Source: Schaedlerella arabinosiphila
GTDB lineage: Bacteria; Bacillota; Clostridia; Lachnospirales; Lachnospiraceae
Assembly: GCF_003885045.1 (NCBI RefSeq)
Contig: NZ_RHJS01000002.1
Coordinates: 5,139,302-5,203,301 of the forward strand
Direction of reading: 5' to 3'
DNA: 64,000 nucleotides
The notes under the pieces were generated by a model. That model had not been told where the DNA came from. It worked only from the letters and a program-made list of their open reading frames with translations, and did not search any database. The stretch's first letter is position 1. Every line of letters begins with the position of its first letter. This document shows, piece after piece, positions 32,993-42,843 of the stretch. The translations under genes were made by a program, and so were the position numbers.

Positions 32993-33856
32993 ATGGATAT
33001 TGGCAGAATATGGATACTGGGTATTGCAACAATTCTGGTTCTTTTTTGGATGATACTGGCAGAAAAGTATGAGGGCACATATGCCGCGCTGGTCAATTCA
33101 ATAGACCCGGAACAGTACAAATATCCGGAATTGTTCTGCATAGGATTTGCACTGATGAAATTTTTGAAAATTGACAGCAAGAGTAAAAACGCAAGGAAAA
33201 GGATCAAAGAGATTGCGGAGGTGCAGGGCAAAAGATATGCAGAATATTATTTTTATGTAATCAACGCCGCAAAATGGACTTACGGGTTTACGGTGCTGGT
33301 GCTTCTGGTATTGCTCGGGGCGTTGGGCAATGAACCGATGGCTGTCCTGATGGGGATTGTGCTGGCAGGTCTGGTCATGTGGTATGTGGAAGAACTGCTG
33401 AACGACAAGCTGGAAGCCAGGCGGGATGAACTTCTGGCCGATATGCCGCAGATGCTTTCTAAACTGACTTTGCTGGTCAATTCCGGCATGGTCGTGCGGG
33501 AAGCATGGAAAAAGGTGGCATATGGCAGCGACAGGGAGCTTTACAGGGAGATGCAGCTAACCGTAACGGAGGTGCAGAATGGGATTACGGAGATAGACGC
33601 GTACAGGAACTTTGCGGAGAGGTGTTCGATCAAACAGATCCGAAGATTTACCTCCACTATGATTCAGAATATGCAGAAAGGCAACTCGGAAATTTCTTAT
33701 TTTTTAAAGGAGCTGTCAGATGAAATGTGGGAGGAAAAAAAGCACCTGGTAAAGAGAAAGGGGGAGGCGGCAAATTCCAAGCTGATGATCCCTACGACCA
33801 TGATCTTTATCGGGATATTGATTATGATCATGGTTCCGGCATTTTTAAATATGTAA
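32993..33856 (+). CDS. tadC: TadC pilus platform protein
   Basis: 287 residues: an N-terminal helix, a pair of helices near residues 95-130, and a T2SSF domain (ADMPQMLSKLTLLVNSGMVVREAW, RFTSTMIQNMQKGNSEISYFLKEL). A C-terminal helix (TTMIFIGILIMIMVPAF) closes it. It is the partner of TadB in the Tad platform. Confidence 0.88.
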   Translation: MDIGRIWILGIATILVLFWMILAEKYEGTYAALVNSIDPEQYKYPELFCIGFALMKFLKIDSKSKNARKRIKEIAEVQGKRYAEYYFYVINAAKWTYGFTVLVLLVLLGALGNEPMAVLMGIVLAGLVMWYVEELLNDKLEARRDELLADMPQMLSKLTLLVNSGMVVREAWKKVAYGSDRELYREMQLTVTEVQNGITEIDAYRNFAERCSIKQIRRFTSTMIQNMQKGNSEISYFLKELSDEMWEEKKHLVKRKGEAANSKLMIPTTMIFIGILIMIMVPAFLNM

Positions 33857-33971
33857 GCAAATGGTTTCTGCCGTTCTGCCTGACTGCCGAATGATACTGT
33901 ATGGTTAGATGGGGAACGGGAAACCAGTTGACTTAAATACATTATGAAGAGAAAGAGGAGAGAGAACGATA

Positions 33972-34187
33972 ATGAAAACATTGGATAACCTGTATTGGAG
34001 AGTGAAGTTTGGGCTGATGAATTGGGTGGAGAACTTTTTGATGGATGAGGAAGGGGACTCGAATTTGGTATCAGTGATTGTGCTTATTGTAATTGTACTT
34101 GCAGCAGCTGCTATCTTTAGAAAACAACTAATTTTAGCGGTAGAAACCATTATGGCAAATCTGATGGGGTTTATTAATGAAAAATAA
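33972..34187 (+). CDS. Flp1-like pilin
   Basis: 71 residues: a short amphipathic leader, then DEEGDSNLVSVIVLIVIVLAAAAIF and a helical tail. This is the Flp1-like pilin domain of Clostridia. Processing by the prepilin peptidase at 38405 should occur before the hydrophobic helix. The usual Glu at +5 is not clear, as is common for this subgroup. It is the probable major subunit of the pilus. Confidence 0.8.
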   Translation: MKTLDNLYWRVKFGLMNWVENFLMDEEGDSNLVSVIVLIVIVLAAAAIFRKQLILAVETIMANLMGFINEK

Positions 34188-34265
34188 GAACTTGGGGCAG
34201 ATAAAACACAATGGGCAAACTTTGAGAACAATGAGCAAAGCTTTGCCGTAGAAAAATAAACAATT

Positions 34266-34961
34266 ATGAAAAAAATAAAAAACGAATCCGGCTCCATCAT
34301 AGTAGAAGCGAGCATCTACTTCCCCCTCGTACTATGCACCGTAATGGCCCTGCTATACCTTGCATTATTTAATATGCAGGAATATTTACTGATGTTCCAG
34401 GTTCAGAAGACCGCAGCGGTTGCTGCCCGTGAGGAAGCATATCTGGGATATGAACAGTTCGGCATGGGCGGCGGCAATGAGATCGACTTCTCCTGGGGAG
34501 AGGACTCGGTACCCTCCGTTACAGAGGTAACAGCCTATTACAAGGCGCACCATGACAGCTTCAAAAGCCTTTACCGTGAGATTACAGGTTTCTTTTCGGG
34601 CGGCAGCGGTTCAGGCTATGCTTCCCGGTTTGCAGACACAGTGAGAGAATCTACGATTGTCGTACTGGGAACCATCAGCGCTCCGGAAGTTCAGGTAGAG
34701 CGGGGGCTTTTGGGAACTGGAGTCACGGTGACGATCACCCACTCCCTCCCTATACCGGGGGTGCTGCGATATCTCGGCTACGAAGGAGGCACCACGATCC
34801 GGGCCGCAGCCTATAGCTGCTCTATCAATCCGGGGGAATTTGTCAGAAATGTGGATGTGGCCTGTGATCTCATAAATTATATTTTGAAAAAATTCGGGTT
34901 GGATGAAAAATTTAACGTATTTCTTAAAAAAACAAATACAGTTTTAAATTACATATTCTAG
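34266..34961 (+). CDS. TadE-family pseudopilin
   Basis: 231 residues. The start KNESGSIIVEASIYFPLVLCTVMALLYLALF is the TadE motif (G-S-x3-EAxxxxPxxL), with a pilin-like hydrophobic helix. The rest is extracytoplasmic. It is probably a minor pilin cleaved after the Gly. The Shine-Dalgarno sequence is weak. The 78-bp gap before it holds two imperfect copies of ACAATG(G/A)GCAAA. Confidence 0.82.
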   Translation: MKKIKNESGSIIVEASIYFPLVLCTVMALLYLALFNMQEYLLMFQVQKTAAVAAREEAYLGYEQFGMGGGNEIDFSWGEDSVPSVTEVTAYYKAHHDSFKSLYREITGFFSGGSGSGYASRFADTVRESTIVVLGTISAPEVQVERGLLGTGVTVTITHSLPIPGVLRYLGYEGGTTIRAAAYSCSINPGEFVRNVDVACDLINYILKKFGLDEKFNVFLKKTNTVLNYIF

Positions 34962-34972
34962 GAGTCATAGGT

Positions 34973-37723
34973 TTGAAGATTTTTTACAAAAATAACGGGG
35001 CCATATCCGTATTCCTGTCGCTGATCCTTCTTCCGGTACTGGTGTTTGGGGGAATGACGGTGGATGCCTCTCGCATCTATATGTCTAAAGTGGTCATCTC
35101 AGATGCGGGAGAAATGGCGATGAACGCGGGGCTGGCCCAATATAATGAGAAGCTCCATGATGAATACGGTTTTCTGGTTATGGATCAATCTCCGGAGGAT
35201 ATGGAGGAAGATCTGGAAGCATTTTTTAACGGATCACTCAACGGGACAGGGATTCCAGACACAGAGGATTATAACAAAATCCTGGATCTGCTGACTAAGA
35301 GCTTTGACGCGATTGACGTACCAGGCTCCGAGATATACCGGACAGAGGTGGAGAAGCAGCAGATTTTGGAATATATGAAATACAGGGCTCCGGTCTGCAT
35401 AGCAGAACTGCTGACACAGAAATTGGATCAACTGCGTGACACAAAGAAAATGACCGAAGCCATGGAAGCGCAGATGGAATTTAGTGAAGCCATGGAAGAA
35501 TGCCAGGATGAATTTGAGAAGGCAAAGGAAACGCTGGATGCGCTGGACCGTATTGTCACAACATTTCCTGATACTGCGGGAATCAGAAAAGAACTGTCAG
35601 ATACAGAAAAGGACTATAAGGAGGTTGCTGCAAAATGCCTTCTGATGCGGGAGGCAATCCAGAATTACGATCACCGCTCCAATCACCAAAGCGGTGATTT
35701 AAAGGAAATGGCGGAAAGATTTATTGATTCTGCAAAGAAGGTGAGTCTGAGTGCACCGGACATTTATCAGGAAAAGAATTTTAACAGCTATATCGAATGC
35801 CTGGATTATAAGAAAGCCGTAGAAGATCTGGGCGGGATACAAAAATTATCAGAGCAGGGTCAGGACTTAGAAGATGAGATGGATTCGGAAACCGGAGCGG
35901 ATTCAGAAGAAGGATCAGATTCGGAAAATGGGGATGTTTCCGGGGCAGGAGACAATCCTTCGGAAAATGCCGCTGTGTCCGAAGAAGACCGCAGGGAACT
36001 GGAAGAAATCACCGAAAAATATAAGGCAGAGACGGAAAGGCTGATGGGAAATTCAGCTTCTTATTCGAATGCCCTCCTGGAGACGGCCAAGCAGATCGTC
36101 TCCGCTCATTCTGAAAAGCTTCAATCCTACCGAAGCGCTGCGGAAACCGCGGCACAGACGGCAAAGGTGGCCAGTCGTCAGCTGAAAGAGGTGGAAAAAA
36201 AGCTGAAAAACGCGGCAGATACATTTTCCAAATGGGATGATAAGACCGAGAAACTGAAAGCAGTCGGTAAAGCAGGCCAAATGGAAAACAATGTAAAGGG
36301 GTACAGAGATTTTTTTTCTAATGGGGAAGGAAAATCCAACCTGCAGAAGCTTGAAAAACTGATGTCCAAGGTGGAGGAGGATGAGAAGTATTTCAGTGAA
36401 TGGAAAAGCGTACTGAAAAAAGAACAATTTTTCCGGCAGTCCATCGCTGAGGTATCATACGCATCTCAGCTCAGTACATACATGAGGGAAGCGAAGACTG
36501 CAGTATCCGGCGCGGAGGTGCGGTATGCGTCCCTGGAACAGGTCAGGAAGAATTATATTGCGAACTACGATCATATCGAGGCATCCAATTCCTACAGCCT
36601 GCGGCTGATCGGCAATGATCCGTTTTATATCAAGCTTCAGGAATACTGCAATAAGGAAACCGAAGATTCCCAGCAGGAGCAGGACGAGGCAAACCAGAGG
36701 CTGGAAGAGGGCAAGGCGGCAAGTGAAGAAGCCAATAAAGAGGACGCATATCCCACCTATAACTGGAATCAGGCAGGCGTTAAGCTTCCGTCTGCAATGG
36801 CCGGCGCGGGGGGCAGGGATGCCGACGGGAAGCTGACAGACCTGAATGCTTCAAGCGATGTCAATAACAGTTCTGCCCGCAAAGGTACCATCCAGAAGTT
36901 CAAAAATTCCATAAGCGAGGCAAATTCTTTTCTGGACAAGCTGGAACAGATTTTAAAAAGCGGAATTGAGAAATTGTATATTGCGGAATATGCCATGCAG
37001 ATGTTTTCTTATTATACGGTGGATCAGGAGAACGGACAAACACGGCCGGATTCAGAGATCATCAGTCTCAGTGGCTATAGCTTGAAAGAGCATGAGGCAT
37101 ATAGGGCGGAGTGTGAATATATCCTGTGGGGGAATCCGGAATCCCGGAAAAATGTGAAAAATACGGTTATGGTCATTTTTGGAATCCGGCTGCTGTTCAA
37201 TTCCTTTTTTGCTTTTACGGACTCTGAGATTGATGGAACGGCAAAAGCAGCGGCAACCGCAATCACAGGAGCAGCGCCTTATCTGAAGCCTATTGTAGAG
37301 GTCGTGATCAAACTGGGCTTTGCCGGAGTCGAGACGGCAAGTGATATATCGAAGATCAGGCAGGGATATGGGGTTGCTGCTATAAAAAATAAGAATACCT
37401 GGGCGACTTTTCCTCATTTTGGTTCAAATACGAAAGATACAGAAACCTTTACCCTGGACTATTCAGAATATATGCGGATTTTCCTATGCATTTCACTGCT
37501 GGGGGGGAATGAAGCGGCCGTGCTCGGAAGAATCGCGGACTGCATCCAGGTCAATACGCCGGACACGGATCTGCTGACCAGCTATACCATGCTTTCCATT
37601 CAAGCAGAAGTCAGCTCCAGGACGACCTTTATGCGAAAAATATCCGAACTGGGAGAAGGCGGGGCATGGGGGTTTCCGGATGACCGCTACACCATTTCCT
37701 ATCAGAGTATACTCGGGTATTGA
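34973..37723 (+). CDS. Large TadG-like/DUF5702 pilus-locus protein
   Basis: 916 residues from TTG 34973, placed after TAGGAG. The N-terminal GAISVFLSLILLPVLVFGGMTVDASRI is a TadG/DUF5702-type membrane anchor. Long coiled coils follow (residues about 150-270 and 340-520), interrupted by an acidic low-complexity stretch (DSETGADSEEGSDSENG). The C-terminal part has two or three hydrophobic segments. Such proteins are regular members of clostridial Tad clusters. Their job is probably anchoring or a tip structure. Confidence 0.75.
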   Translation: MKIFYKNNGAISVFLSLILLPVLVFGGMTVDASRIYMSKVVISDAGEMAMNAGLAQYNEKLHDEYGFLVMDQSPEDMEEDLEAFFNGSLNGTGIPDTEDYNKILDLLTKSFDAIDVPGSEIYRTEVEKQQILEYMKYRAPVCIAELLTQKLDQLRDTKKMTEAMEAQMEFSEAMEECQDEFEKAKETLDALDRIVTTFPDTAGIRKELSDTEKDYKEVAAKCLLMREAIQNYDHRSNHQSGDLKEMAERFIDSAKKVSLSAPDIYQEKNFNSYIECLDYKKAVEDLGGIQKLSEQGQDLEDEMDSETGADSEEGSDSENGDVSGAGDNPSENAAVSEEDRRELEEITEKYKAETERLMGNSASYSNALLETAKQIVSAHSEKLQSYRSAAETAAQTAKVASRQLKEVEKKLKNAADTFSKWDDKTEKLKAVGKAGQMENNVKGYRDFFSNGEGKSNLQKLEKLMSKVEEDEKYFSEWKSVLKKEQFFRQSIAEVSYASQLSTYMREAKTAVSGAEVRYASLEQVRKNYIANYDHIEASNSYSLRLIGNDPFYIKLQEYCNKETEDSQQEQDEANQRLEEGKAASEEANKEDAYPTYNWNQAGVKLPSAMAGAGGRDADGKLTDLNASSDVNNSSARKGTIQKFKNSISEANSFLDKLEQILKSGIEKLYIAEYAMQMFSYYTVDQENGQTRPDSEIISLSGYSLKEHEAYRAECEYILWGNPESRKNVKNTVMVIFGIRLLFNSFFAFTDSEIDGTAKAAATAITGAAPYLKPIVEVVIKLGFAGVETASDISKIRQGYGVAAIKNKNTWATFPHFGSNTKDTETFTLDYSEYMRIFLCISLLGGNEAAVLGRIADCIQVNTPDTDLLTSYTMLSIQAEVSSRTTFMRKISELGEGGAWGFPDDRYTISYQSILGY

Positions 37724-37750
37724 GATACCGTGAAGAAATGGAGGAGAAAG

Positions 37751-38389
37751 ATGAAGAAGAGACATTCACATTATGACGGCAGCAGGGGCTCCCTGACTGT
37801 AGAGGCGCTTTTATTTCTGATTCCGTTTATGATGGCGTTTTGTACCCTGATCAATGCAGCCAGATTTGTACAGGCGGAAATGCTGATCCACCATGCAATC
37901 ACCCAGACCGCAAAGCAGGTTTCCACATACAGCTATGTGCTGACAAAAGCAGAGATCAGCTCCCGGATACAGGAGACGAACCGGAAGAGCGAGAAGTTTC
38001 AGGTGACTGTGGAGGAAGCCGCAAGCTCCATCCAGGGATTTACAAACGCCCTCAGCAATACGGATGAACTGTTTGACGAAATGCTCAGCCTCATAAAATC
38101 AGAGGGAAGAAACGCGGTTCTGACAAAAATGATCGGCAGTTTTTCGAAGCGAAATATCGAAAATTCTATTTCTCTGATTTCCGGAGATCCGGACCGGTTC
38201 CTGGAAAATATCGGGATCGTGGGAGGAATGGAAGGGCTGGATTTTGAGAAATCGAAATGGCTTTCTAATGGAGAAGGAAAGGGAAATGTCGAAATCATTG
38301 TGGACTATACGATGGAAAATTTGCTGTTCCCGGATTTTAAATTCGGACAGAAAAGATTTTGTCAATGCGCATATACTTCGATCTGGTAA
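37751..38389 (+). CDS. TadE/TadF-type minor pilin
   Basis: 212 residues from ATG 37751, after GGAGGA; an upstream in-frame ATG at 37730 lacks a ribosome site. SRGSLTVEALLFLIPFMMAFCTLINAARF is the TadE-type cleavage and anchor sequence. An extracytoplasmic domain with helical text follows. Confidence 0.8.
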   Translation: MKKRHSHYDGSRGSLTVEALLFLIPFMMAFCTLINAARFVQAEMLIHHAITQTAKQVSTYSYVLTKAEISSRIQETNRKSEKFQVTVEEAASSIQGFTNALSNTDELFDEMLSLIKSEGRNAVLTKMIGSFSKRNIENSISLISGDPDRFLENIGIVGGMEGLDFEKSKWLSNGEGKGNVEIIVDYTMENLLFPDFKFGQKRFCQCAYTSIW

Positions 38390-38404
38390 AGGCGCCGGGA
38401 ATAG

Positions 38405-38986
38405 ATGGATTTTACAGAAAGGCGGAAAAAAATATTGGACCAGAACAGGAAATATCCGAAGAGACTCCTTATTTTGGAAGGGATACTGGGAATCGGGCTG
38501 ACGGCGGAATTTTGTATGCTTTCATACGGCCCGCCTAAAATTGTCCGTTATCTGATCCTGCTTGTGGCAATGTTTGCGATTGCCTGGATTGACTGGCACG
38601 ACAGACGTATCCCAAATAAAATCTTGGTCCTGCTGCTTGCGGCAAGGGGAATATTGCTGTGTATAGAGTGGGCGGCATATCCGGAATACGGGTTTTCACT
38701 GTTTCTCTCCGTGCTGTTCGGGCTGCTGACGGGCGGCGGGATGTTTCTGCTTGCCGGCGTAATTTCCCGGGGCGGTATTGGGATGGGCGATATAAAGTTA
38801 TTTGCCGTGACGGGAAGCTACATGGGGAGCGGGAGCATTCTGGCCGTTATTTTTTTGACCGTCATGGCATCCGCGGTTTACAGCGTGGTTATGCTGCTCT
38901 TAAAAAAGGTAAAATTGAAGGAGGAAATACCATTTGCACCGTTTATATTGATCGGCACGATCCTGACAATGGCGCTTGGTATGTAA
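38405..38986 (+). CDS. tadV: A24 prepilin peptidase (TadV/CpaA type)
   Basis: 193 residues with about six helices. The two catalytic aspartates are visible: D63 in AIAWIDWHDRRIPN and D129 in GGIGMGDIK. It lacks the N-terminal methyltransferase/Cys domain of PilD, as expected for TadV. It should cleave the Flp1-like pilin and the TadE pseudopilins encoded just upstream. Confidence 0.92.
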   Translation: MDFTERRKKILDQNRKYPKRLLILEGILGIGLTAEFCMLSYGPPKIVRYLILLVAMFAIAWIDWHDRRIPNKILVLLLAARGILLCIEWAAYPEYGFSLFLSVLFGLLTGGGMFLLAGVISRGGIGMGDIKLFAVTGSYMGSGSILAVIFLTVMASAVYSVVMLLLKKVKLKEEIPFAPFILIGTILTMALGM

Positions 38987-38993
38987 TGCACGT

Positions 38994-40304
38994 ATGAAAA
39001 AAAATATCATGCTCCTGTTCATAGCCATGCTGGGATTGTCATGGTATACGGCTGTATCAGAAGCGGTAAATAATCCCAAAAAAGTACAGGAGCATCTGCA
39101 GAAGGCGGCAGAACTGGAAGAAAAAGGAATTTATGTGGATGCGGTGACGGAGTATGAGCAGGCATTAGAGTATGCCCCGGAGGATTCGGACATCTATATC
39201 CGGATGGCAGATGCTTACCGAAACGGCGGAGACAGCAGGAAATTTGCATCCACCTGTGAAAAAGCCGCGGAAGCTTTTCAGGAAGATACAAAAGCCATGG
39301 ACCTGCTCATGGAATATTATATGGAAAACGATTATGAAAGCAAGGCTGTAAAATATCTGACCAATTTTTTGGAAGCATATCCAGACAATGAAAATGCGCA
39401 GAAATGGTTTTTGGAGTTAAAGGGCAGCTATACGGAGCTGTATTGCCGTTATGAAAAAATGAGTGATATTGTAAATGATTCCATGGTGGTCATGGAGGAC
39501 GGGCTATACGGGATTGCGGATGCAGAAGGACGGGAGATCATTGCAGCTGAGTATGAGGAGCTGCAGCCTTTTTCCAAAGATGGATTCGCTCTGGCGAAAA
39601 ATGACGGCGGGGATTATCTCTATATTGACCGGGACGGACAGACCCGCAAGGTTCCTGATGAGATTTACCAGGCGCCGGGGATGATCAGCGAGGATCGGGC
39701 AGCAGTATGCCGGGATGGAAAGTATGGTTATCTGGATGAAGAAATGGAACCGGCCGGGGAGTTCGTCTGGGAGGAACTGACCGGGATCAAAAACAGTACC
39801 GGGGCAGGAAAGAGAGATGGAAAATGGGTTCTCGTCAATAAGAATGGCGAGCCAAAAACCGAAGAGCGGTATGAAGATGTGGTCATGGATAAAAGTGGTT
39901 TTTGTTCCAACCAAGAGCGTATTTTTGTCAAAACGGGAAAAGCGTATTTCCTGATAGACCGGAAGGGAAAGAGGATCGGCGAGCTGACATTTGATGATGC
40001 GAAAGCATTTACGGAAAACGGATATGCGGCGGTGTGCCGCGGCGATAAATGGGGATTTGTCAATCAGGACGGCGAGTTAGTGACAGAGTATCAGTATGAA
40101 GAGGCCGAATCCTTTCAGAACGGGTACGCGGCGGTATGCATAGGCGGATTGTGGGGATATATTGATGCGGATGGACAGCAGATCATAGACTGCCGGTTTA
40201 CCGGGGCATCACATTTTTCAAAATCCGGTACGGCGGCTGTGAAGATAGAAAACGACGACGGGGAGGAAGAATGGAAACTGATCCGGTTAAATATATTTTC
40301 ATAA
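38994..40304 (+). CDS. TPR and WG-repeat protein of the Tad operon
   Basis: 436 residues from ATG 38994. A signal peptide or anchor (KKNIMLLFIAMLGLSWYTAVSEA) is followed by TPR helices (about residues 30-140: AVTEYEQALEYAPEDSDIYIRMADAYRNGG). Six or more WG repeats then follow (DGLYGIADAEGREIIAAEYEEL, RDGKYGYLDEEME, GDKWGFVNQDGELV, GGLWGYIDADGQQI). The TPR part may act like TadD, the pilotin of classical Tad systems. The WG repeats form an extracytoplasmic beta structure of unknown ligand. Confidence 0.78.
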   Translation: MKKNIMLLFIAMLGLSWYTAVSEAVNNPKKVQEHLQKAAELEEKGIYVDAVTEYEQALEYAPEDSDIYIRMADAYRNGGDSRKFASTCEKAAEAFQEDTKAMDLLMEYYMENDYESKAVKYLTNFLEAYPDNENAQKWFLELKGSYTELYCRYEKMSDIVNDSMVVMEDGLYGIADAEGREIIAAEYEELQPFSKDGFALAKNDGGDYLYIDRDGQTRKVPDEIYQAPGMISEDRAAVCRDGKYGYLDEEMEPAGEFVWEELTGIKNSTGAGKRDGKWVLVNKNGEPKTEERYEDVVMDKSGFCSNQERIFVKTGKAYFLIDRKGKRIGELTFDDAKAFTENGYAAVCRGDKWGFVNQDGELVTEYQYEEAESFQNGYAAVCIGGLWGYIDADGQQIIDCRFTGASHFSKSGTAAVKIENDDGEEEWKLIRLNIFS

Positions 40305-40408
40305 TCCAGGTGTTAAAAAGGTATTTTATTGCTGCGGAACGGAAAATGAAAAAGTTTGACGGAGAATTGATTTTTGCAGGAACTGTGTAAACGGAGGGAT
40401 ATACAAAA

Positions 40409-41815
40409 ATGACAGCATTTACATATGAAGAACAGGGGGACAGAAGATATCTGGTATATGAAAAAAAGCCGGAAGATACACTGGACACTCTGACTCTGGA
40501 AATGATATCCAACAATCAGATCGAGGGGCTTGCCCCTGCAAACCATATCCAGATGGATGATCATTTTTATATGAAATATGATATTACCGGATGTAAGAGC
40601 CTTCGGGAATATATGCAGGGAACTATAAACAGGCAGCAGCTTTTACATATTATGGAGTCGATTGTGGATACAGCTATGGAAGCGGAGGACTATATGCTGA
40701 GGTTTTCCTCCTTTGTGTTGGACACGGATTATATGTATATGGACGGGGCGGGCAGAAAAGTGTTTTGCATCGTCCTTCCGGTTGTGCGTGAAGAAGCTCC
40801 GCTGGAGCTTTTTTTGAAGGAACTGCTTATGGGGGCGCAGTATAATCAGGCGGAGGACTGCAGCTATGTAGCCGCACTGATTAATTTTTTCAGCAGCCCG
40901 GGCTCTTTTTCCGTACATGGGCTGAAGGGACAGATTGCCGGACTTAAGAAGGAAAAGACCAGCCGAAAGAAGATAGAAGAGCAAAAAAGAGTACTGCCGG
41001 AGCCACCAGCTTCTCCGAAAAGAAGGGGGCACAGCGATGCACCCAATGATCCGGAAAAACAGAACTGTCTGGATATTTTATTTTCCGATGAGGAAGAGAA
41101 AACGCTTCGGGAAAAAATCGGACAATTCTTTAAAAGAGACCGATCAGAAAAAGACGAGTATGAGGAAGAGGAAATAGAGGACAGGAAAGAAAAGCGGGGC
41201 TTTTTTGGAAAAAGATCTGAAAAAAAGAAAAAGGATCAGGTGAAAGAACAGTCCGGGGACTCCATCCTGGGGGGAATTGCGATTCCCGGGATGGAGGTTC
41301 CGGTACGCCCGCAGAAAGAACGTCGTCCAGAAGATCAGGAACAGCAGCCTCATTTTGAGAAATATGAAAAACGGGAGATTCCGATCCCGGCCCAGAAAAT
41401 CCCGCTGAAACAGTTGGAGACGGGTGGGAGCGATTTTGGAGAAACTGTATATCTTCAGGAAGAGGATGACGATGAGACTGCATTTCTTGGACAGGAGAAG
41501 GGAGGCGGTCCGGAGTTTTCCCTGTACCGTTTCAGTACAAAGGAAACATTTCGAATTACAGGGGACGTATCCAGGATTGGAAGAAGCCCTTCCATTGCGG
41601 AAATCAGCATAACAGGAAATAAATGTATCGGAAGGATTCACGCAATCTTGTATGTCCGCGGCCAGGATGTATTTATCGAGGACAACCATTCAAAAAACCA
41701 TACGTATGTGGATGGAATCCGGTTAGATCCCGAGGACCCGCCTGTTCTGCTGAACCAGGGTTCAAAGATCCGGCTGGGAGATGAAGAGCTGGAATTTATA
41801 ATTGAAGAGCGGTAG
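40409..41815 (+). CDS. DUF6382 and FHA-domain protein
   Basis: 468 residues. The N-terminal domain (FTYEEQGDRRYLVYEKKPEDTLD...) matches DUF6382. A charged linker of about 150 residues follows. The C-terminal FHA domain (ITGDVSRIGRSPSIAEISIT...CIGRIHAILY...NHSKNHTYVDGIRL) holds the key Arg and Ser and the SKNHTYV loop for phosphothreonine binding. It should read phosphorylations made by the membrane kinase at 26183. Its place in the pilus operon with a PP2C phosphatase gives a full write-read-erase set. Confidence 0.88.
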   Translation: MTAFTYEEQGDRRYLVYEKKPEDTLDTLTLEMISNNQIEGLAPANHIQMDDHFYMKYDITGCKSLREYMQGTINRQQLLHIMESIVDTAMEAEDYMLRFSSFVLDTDYMYMDGAGRKVFCIVLPVVREEAPLELFLKELLMGAQYNQAEDCSYVAALINFFSSPGSFSVHGLKGQIAGLKKEKTSRKKIEEQKRVLPEPPASPKRRGHSDAPNDPEKQNCLDILFSDEEEKTLREKIGQFFKRDRSEKDEYEEEEIEDRKEKRGFFGKRSEKKKKDQVKEQSGDSILGGIAIPGMEVPVRPQKERRPEDQEQQPHFEKYEKREIPIPAQKIPLKQLETGGSDFGETVYLQEEDDDETAFLGQEKGGGPEFSLYRFSTKETFRITGDVSRIGRSPSIAEISITGNKCIGRIHAILYVRGQDVFIEDNHSKNHTYVDGIRLDPEDPPVLLNQGSKIRLGDEELEFIIEER

Positions 41816-41850
41816 CTGTTTGGAGCAGAGCTGAGAATGGAAGGAAGGAT

Positions 41851-42684
41851 ATGAATTATTTAACTGCGTATTATACAGATCAGGGAAAACGTAAGGGGAT
41901 CAATCAGGACTCCCTGCTGGTTACCCGGACAGAATATGAAGGACAGGAGGTTCTGCTTGCGGCTGTGTGCGACGGTATGGGGGGCTTAAGCAAGGGAGAA
42001 GTGGCAAGTGCCGAGGCCATACGATCTCTTGAAGAATGGTTCCGCAGGGATTTTGAAGCGTTGGCAGGCCAGGAAGAATTTGAAGATGCGCTGTATGATT
42101 CCTGGGAGGAACTTTTTCAGAATGTTCACACCAGGCTTTTGGATTACGGACAGCATCTGGGGGCGCGTGTCGGGACAACCCTTACCGCAATTCTGTTTCG
42201 GGAGAAAAATTATTATATTGCCCATGTGGGGGATACACGGATTTATGAGATTAAGGACCAGGTGGTACAACTGACACGGGATCAGGTTGCGGCGCAGTTG
42301 GATGCGGCGTACAGGAAAAAAGAAATTAGAGGTTCAGGCGGAGTGAATACGCAGGAAAAAGGGGATGCTGGAAAAGAGACGGAATGCGGAAAACCGGAGT
42401 ATGGAAAGGGACAGCATATCCTGCTTCAGGGAATCGGATGCGCCCCGGTTCTGCGCCCGGTGTACCATAGCGGAAAAGTTGAGAGGGATGCCGTATATCT
42501 GCTTTGTACGGATGGATTTCGGCATAAGCTCCACAGACAGGAGATGCGGGAGGCATTCCATTCCGGGAACTGCCGGGATGAAGAAAAACTTTCAGAACAG
42601 GGCAGGATGCTGGCACGGCTGGCGCTGGACAGAGGGGAGAAAGATAATCTGACGGTGATTTTGATCCGCACATTGGAAGATTAG
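41851..42684 (+). CDS. PP2C-family Ser/Thr phosphatase
   Basis: 277 residues. The PPM motifs are present: RKGINQDS, AVCDGMGGLSKGEVAS (metal Asp), GARVGTTLTAILF, YYIAHVGDTRIYEI, LLCTDGF, and KDNLTVILIR at the end. A glycine-rich insert near 42320-42420 lengthens the loop before LLQGIGC. The enzyme removes phosphate from Ser/Thr of proteins and should counter the kinase at 26183. It is the last gene of the Tad operon. Confidence 0.92.
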   Translation: MNYLTAYYTDQGKRKGINQDSLLVTRTEYEGQEVLLAAVCDGMGGLSKGEVASAEAIRSLEEWFRRDFEALAGQEEFEDALYDSWEELFQNVHTRLLDYGQHLGARVGTTLTAILFREKNYYIAHVGDTRIYEIKDQVVQLTRDQVAAQLDAAYRKKEIRGSGGVNTQEKGDAGKETECGKPEYGKGQHILLQGIGCAPVLRPVYHSGKVERDAVYLLCTDGFRHKLHRQEMREAFHSGNCRDEEKLSEQGRMLARLALDRGEKDNLTVILIRTLED

Positions 42685-42843
42685 TAAAAACTTCCGGATC
42701 TGGCGGACGCTTTAAATAGAAATGTAGAACATTGCATATTGATTTTCATATCCAGAATTTATATAATCTTTTTGAACATTTCAATTAGTAAAATATATAT
42801 TTCCAGCAATACGCAATAAAGCCAAACAGGAGGACACCCCCCC

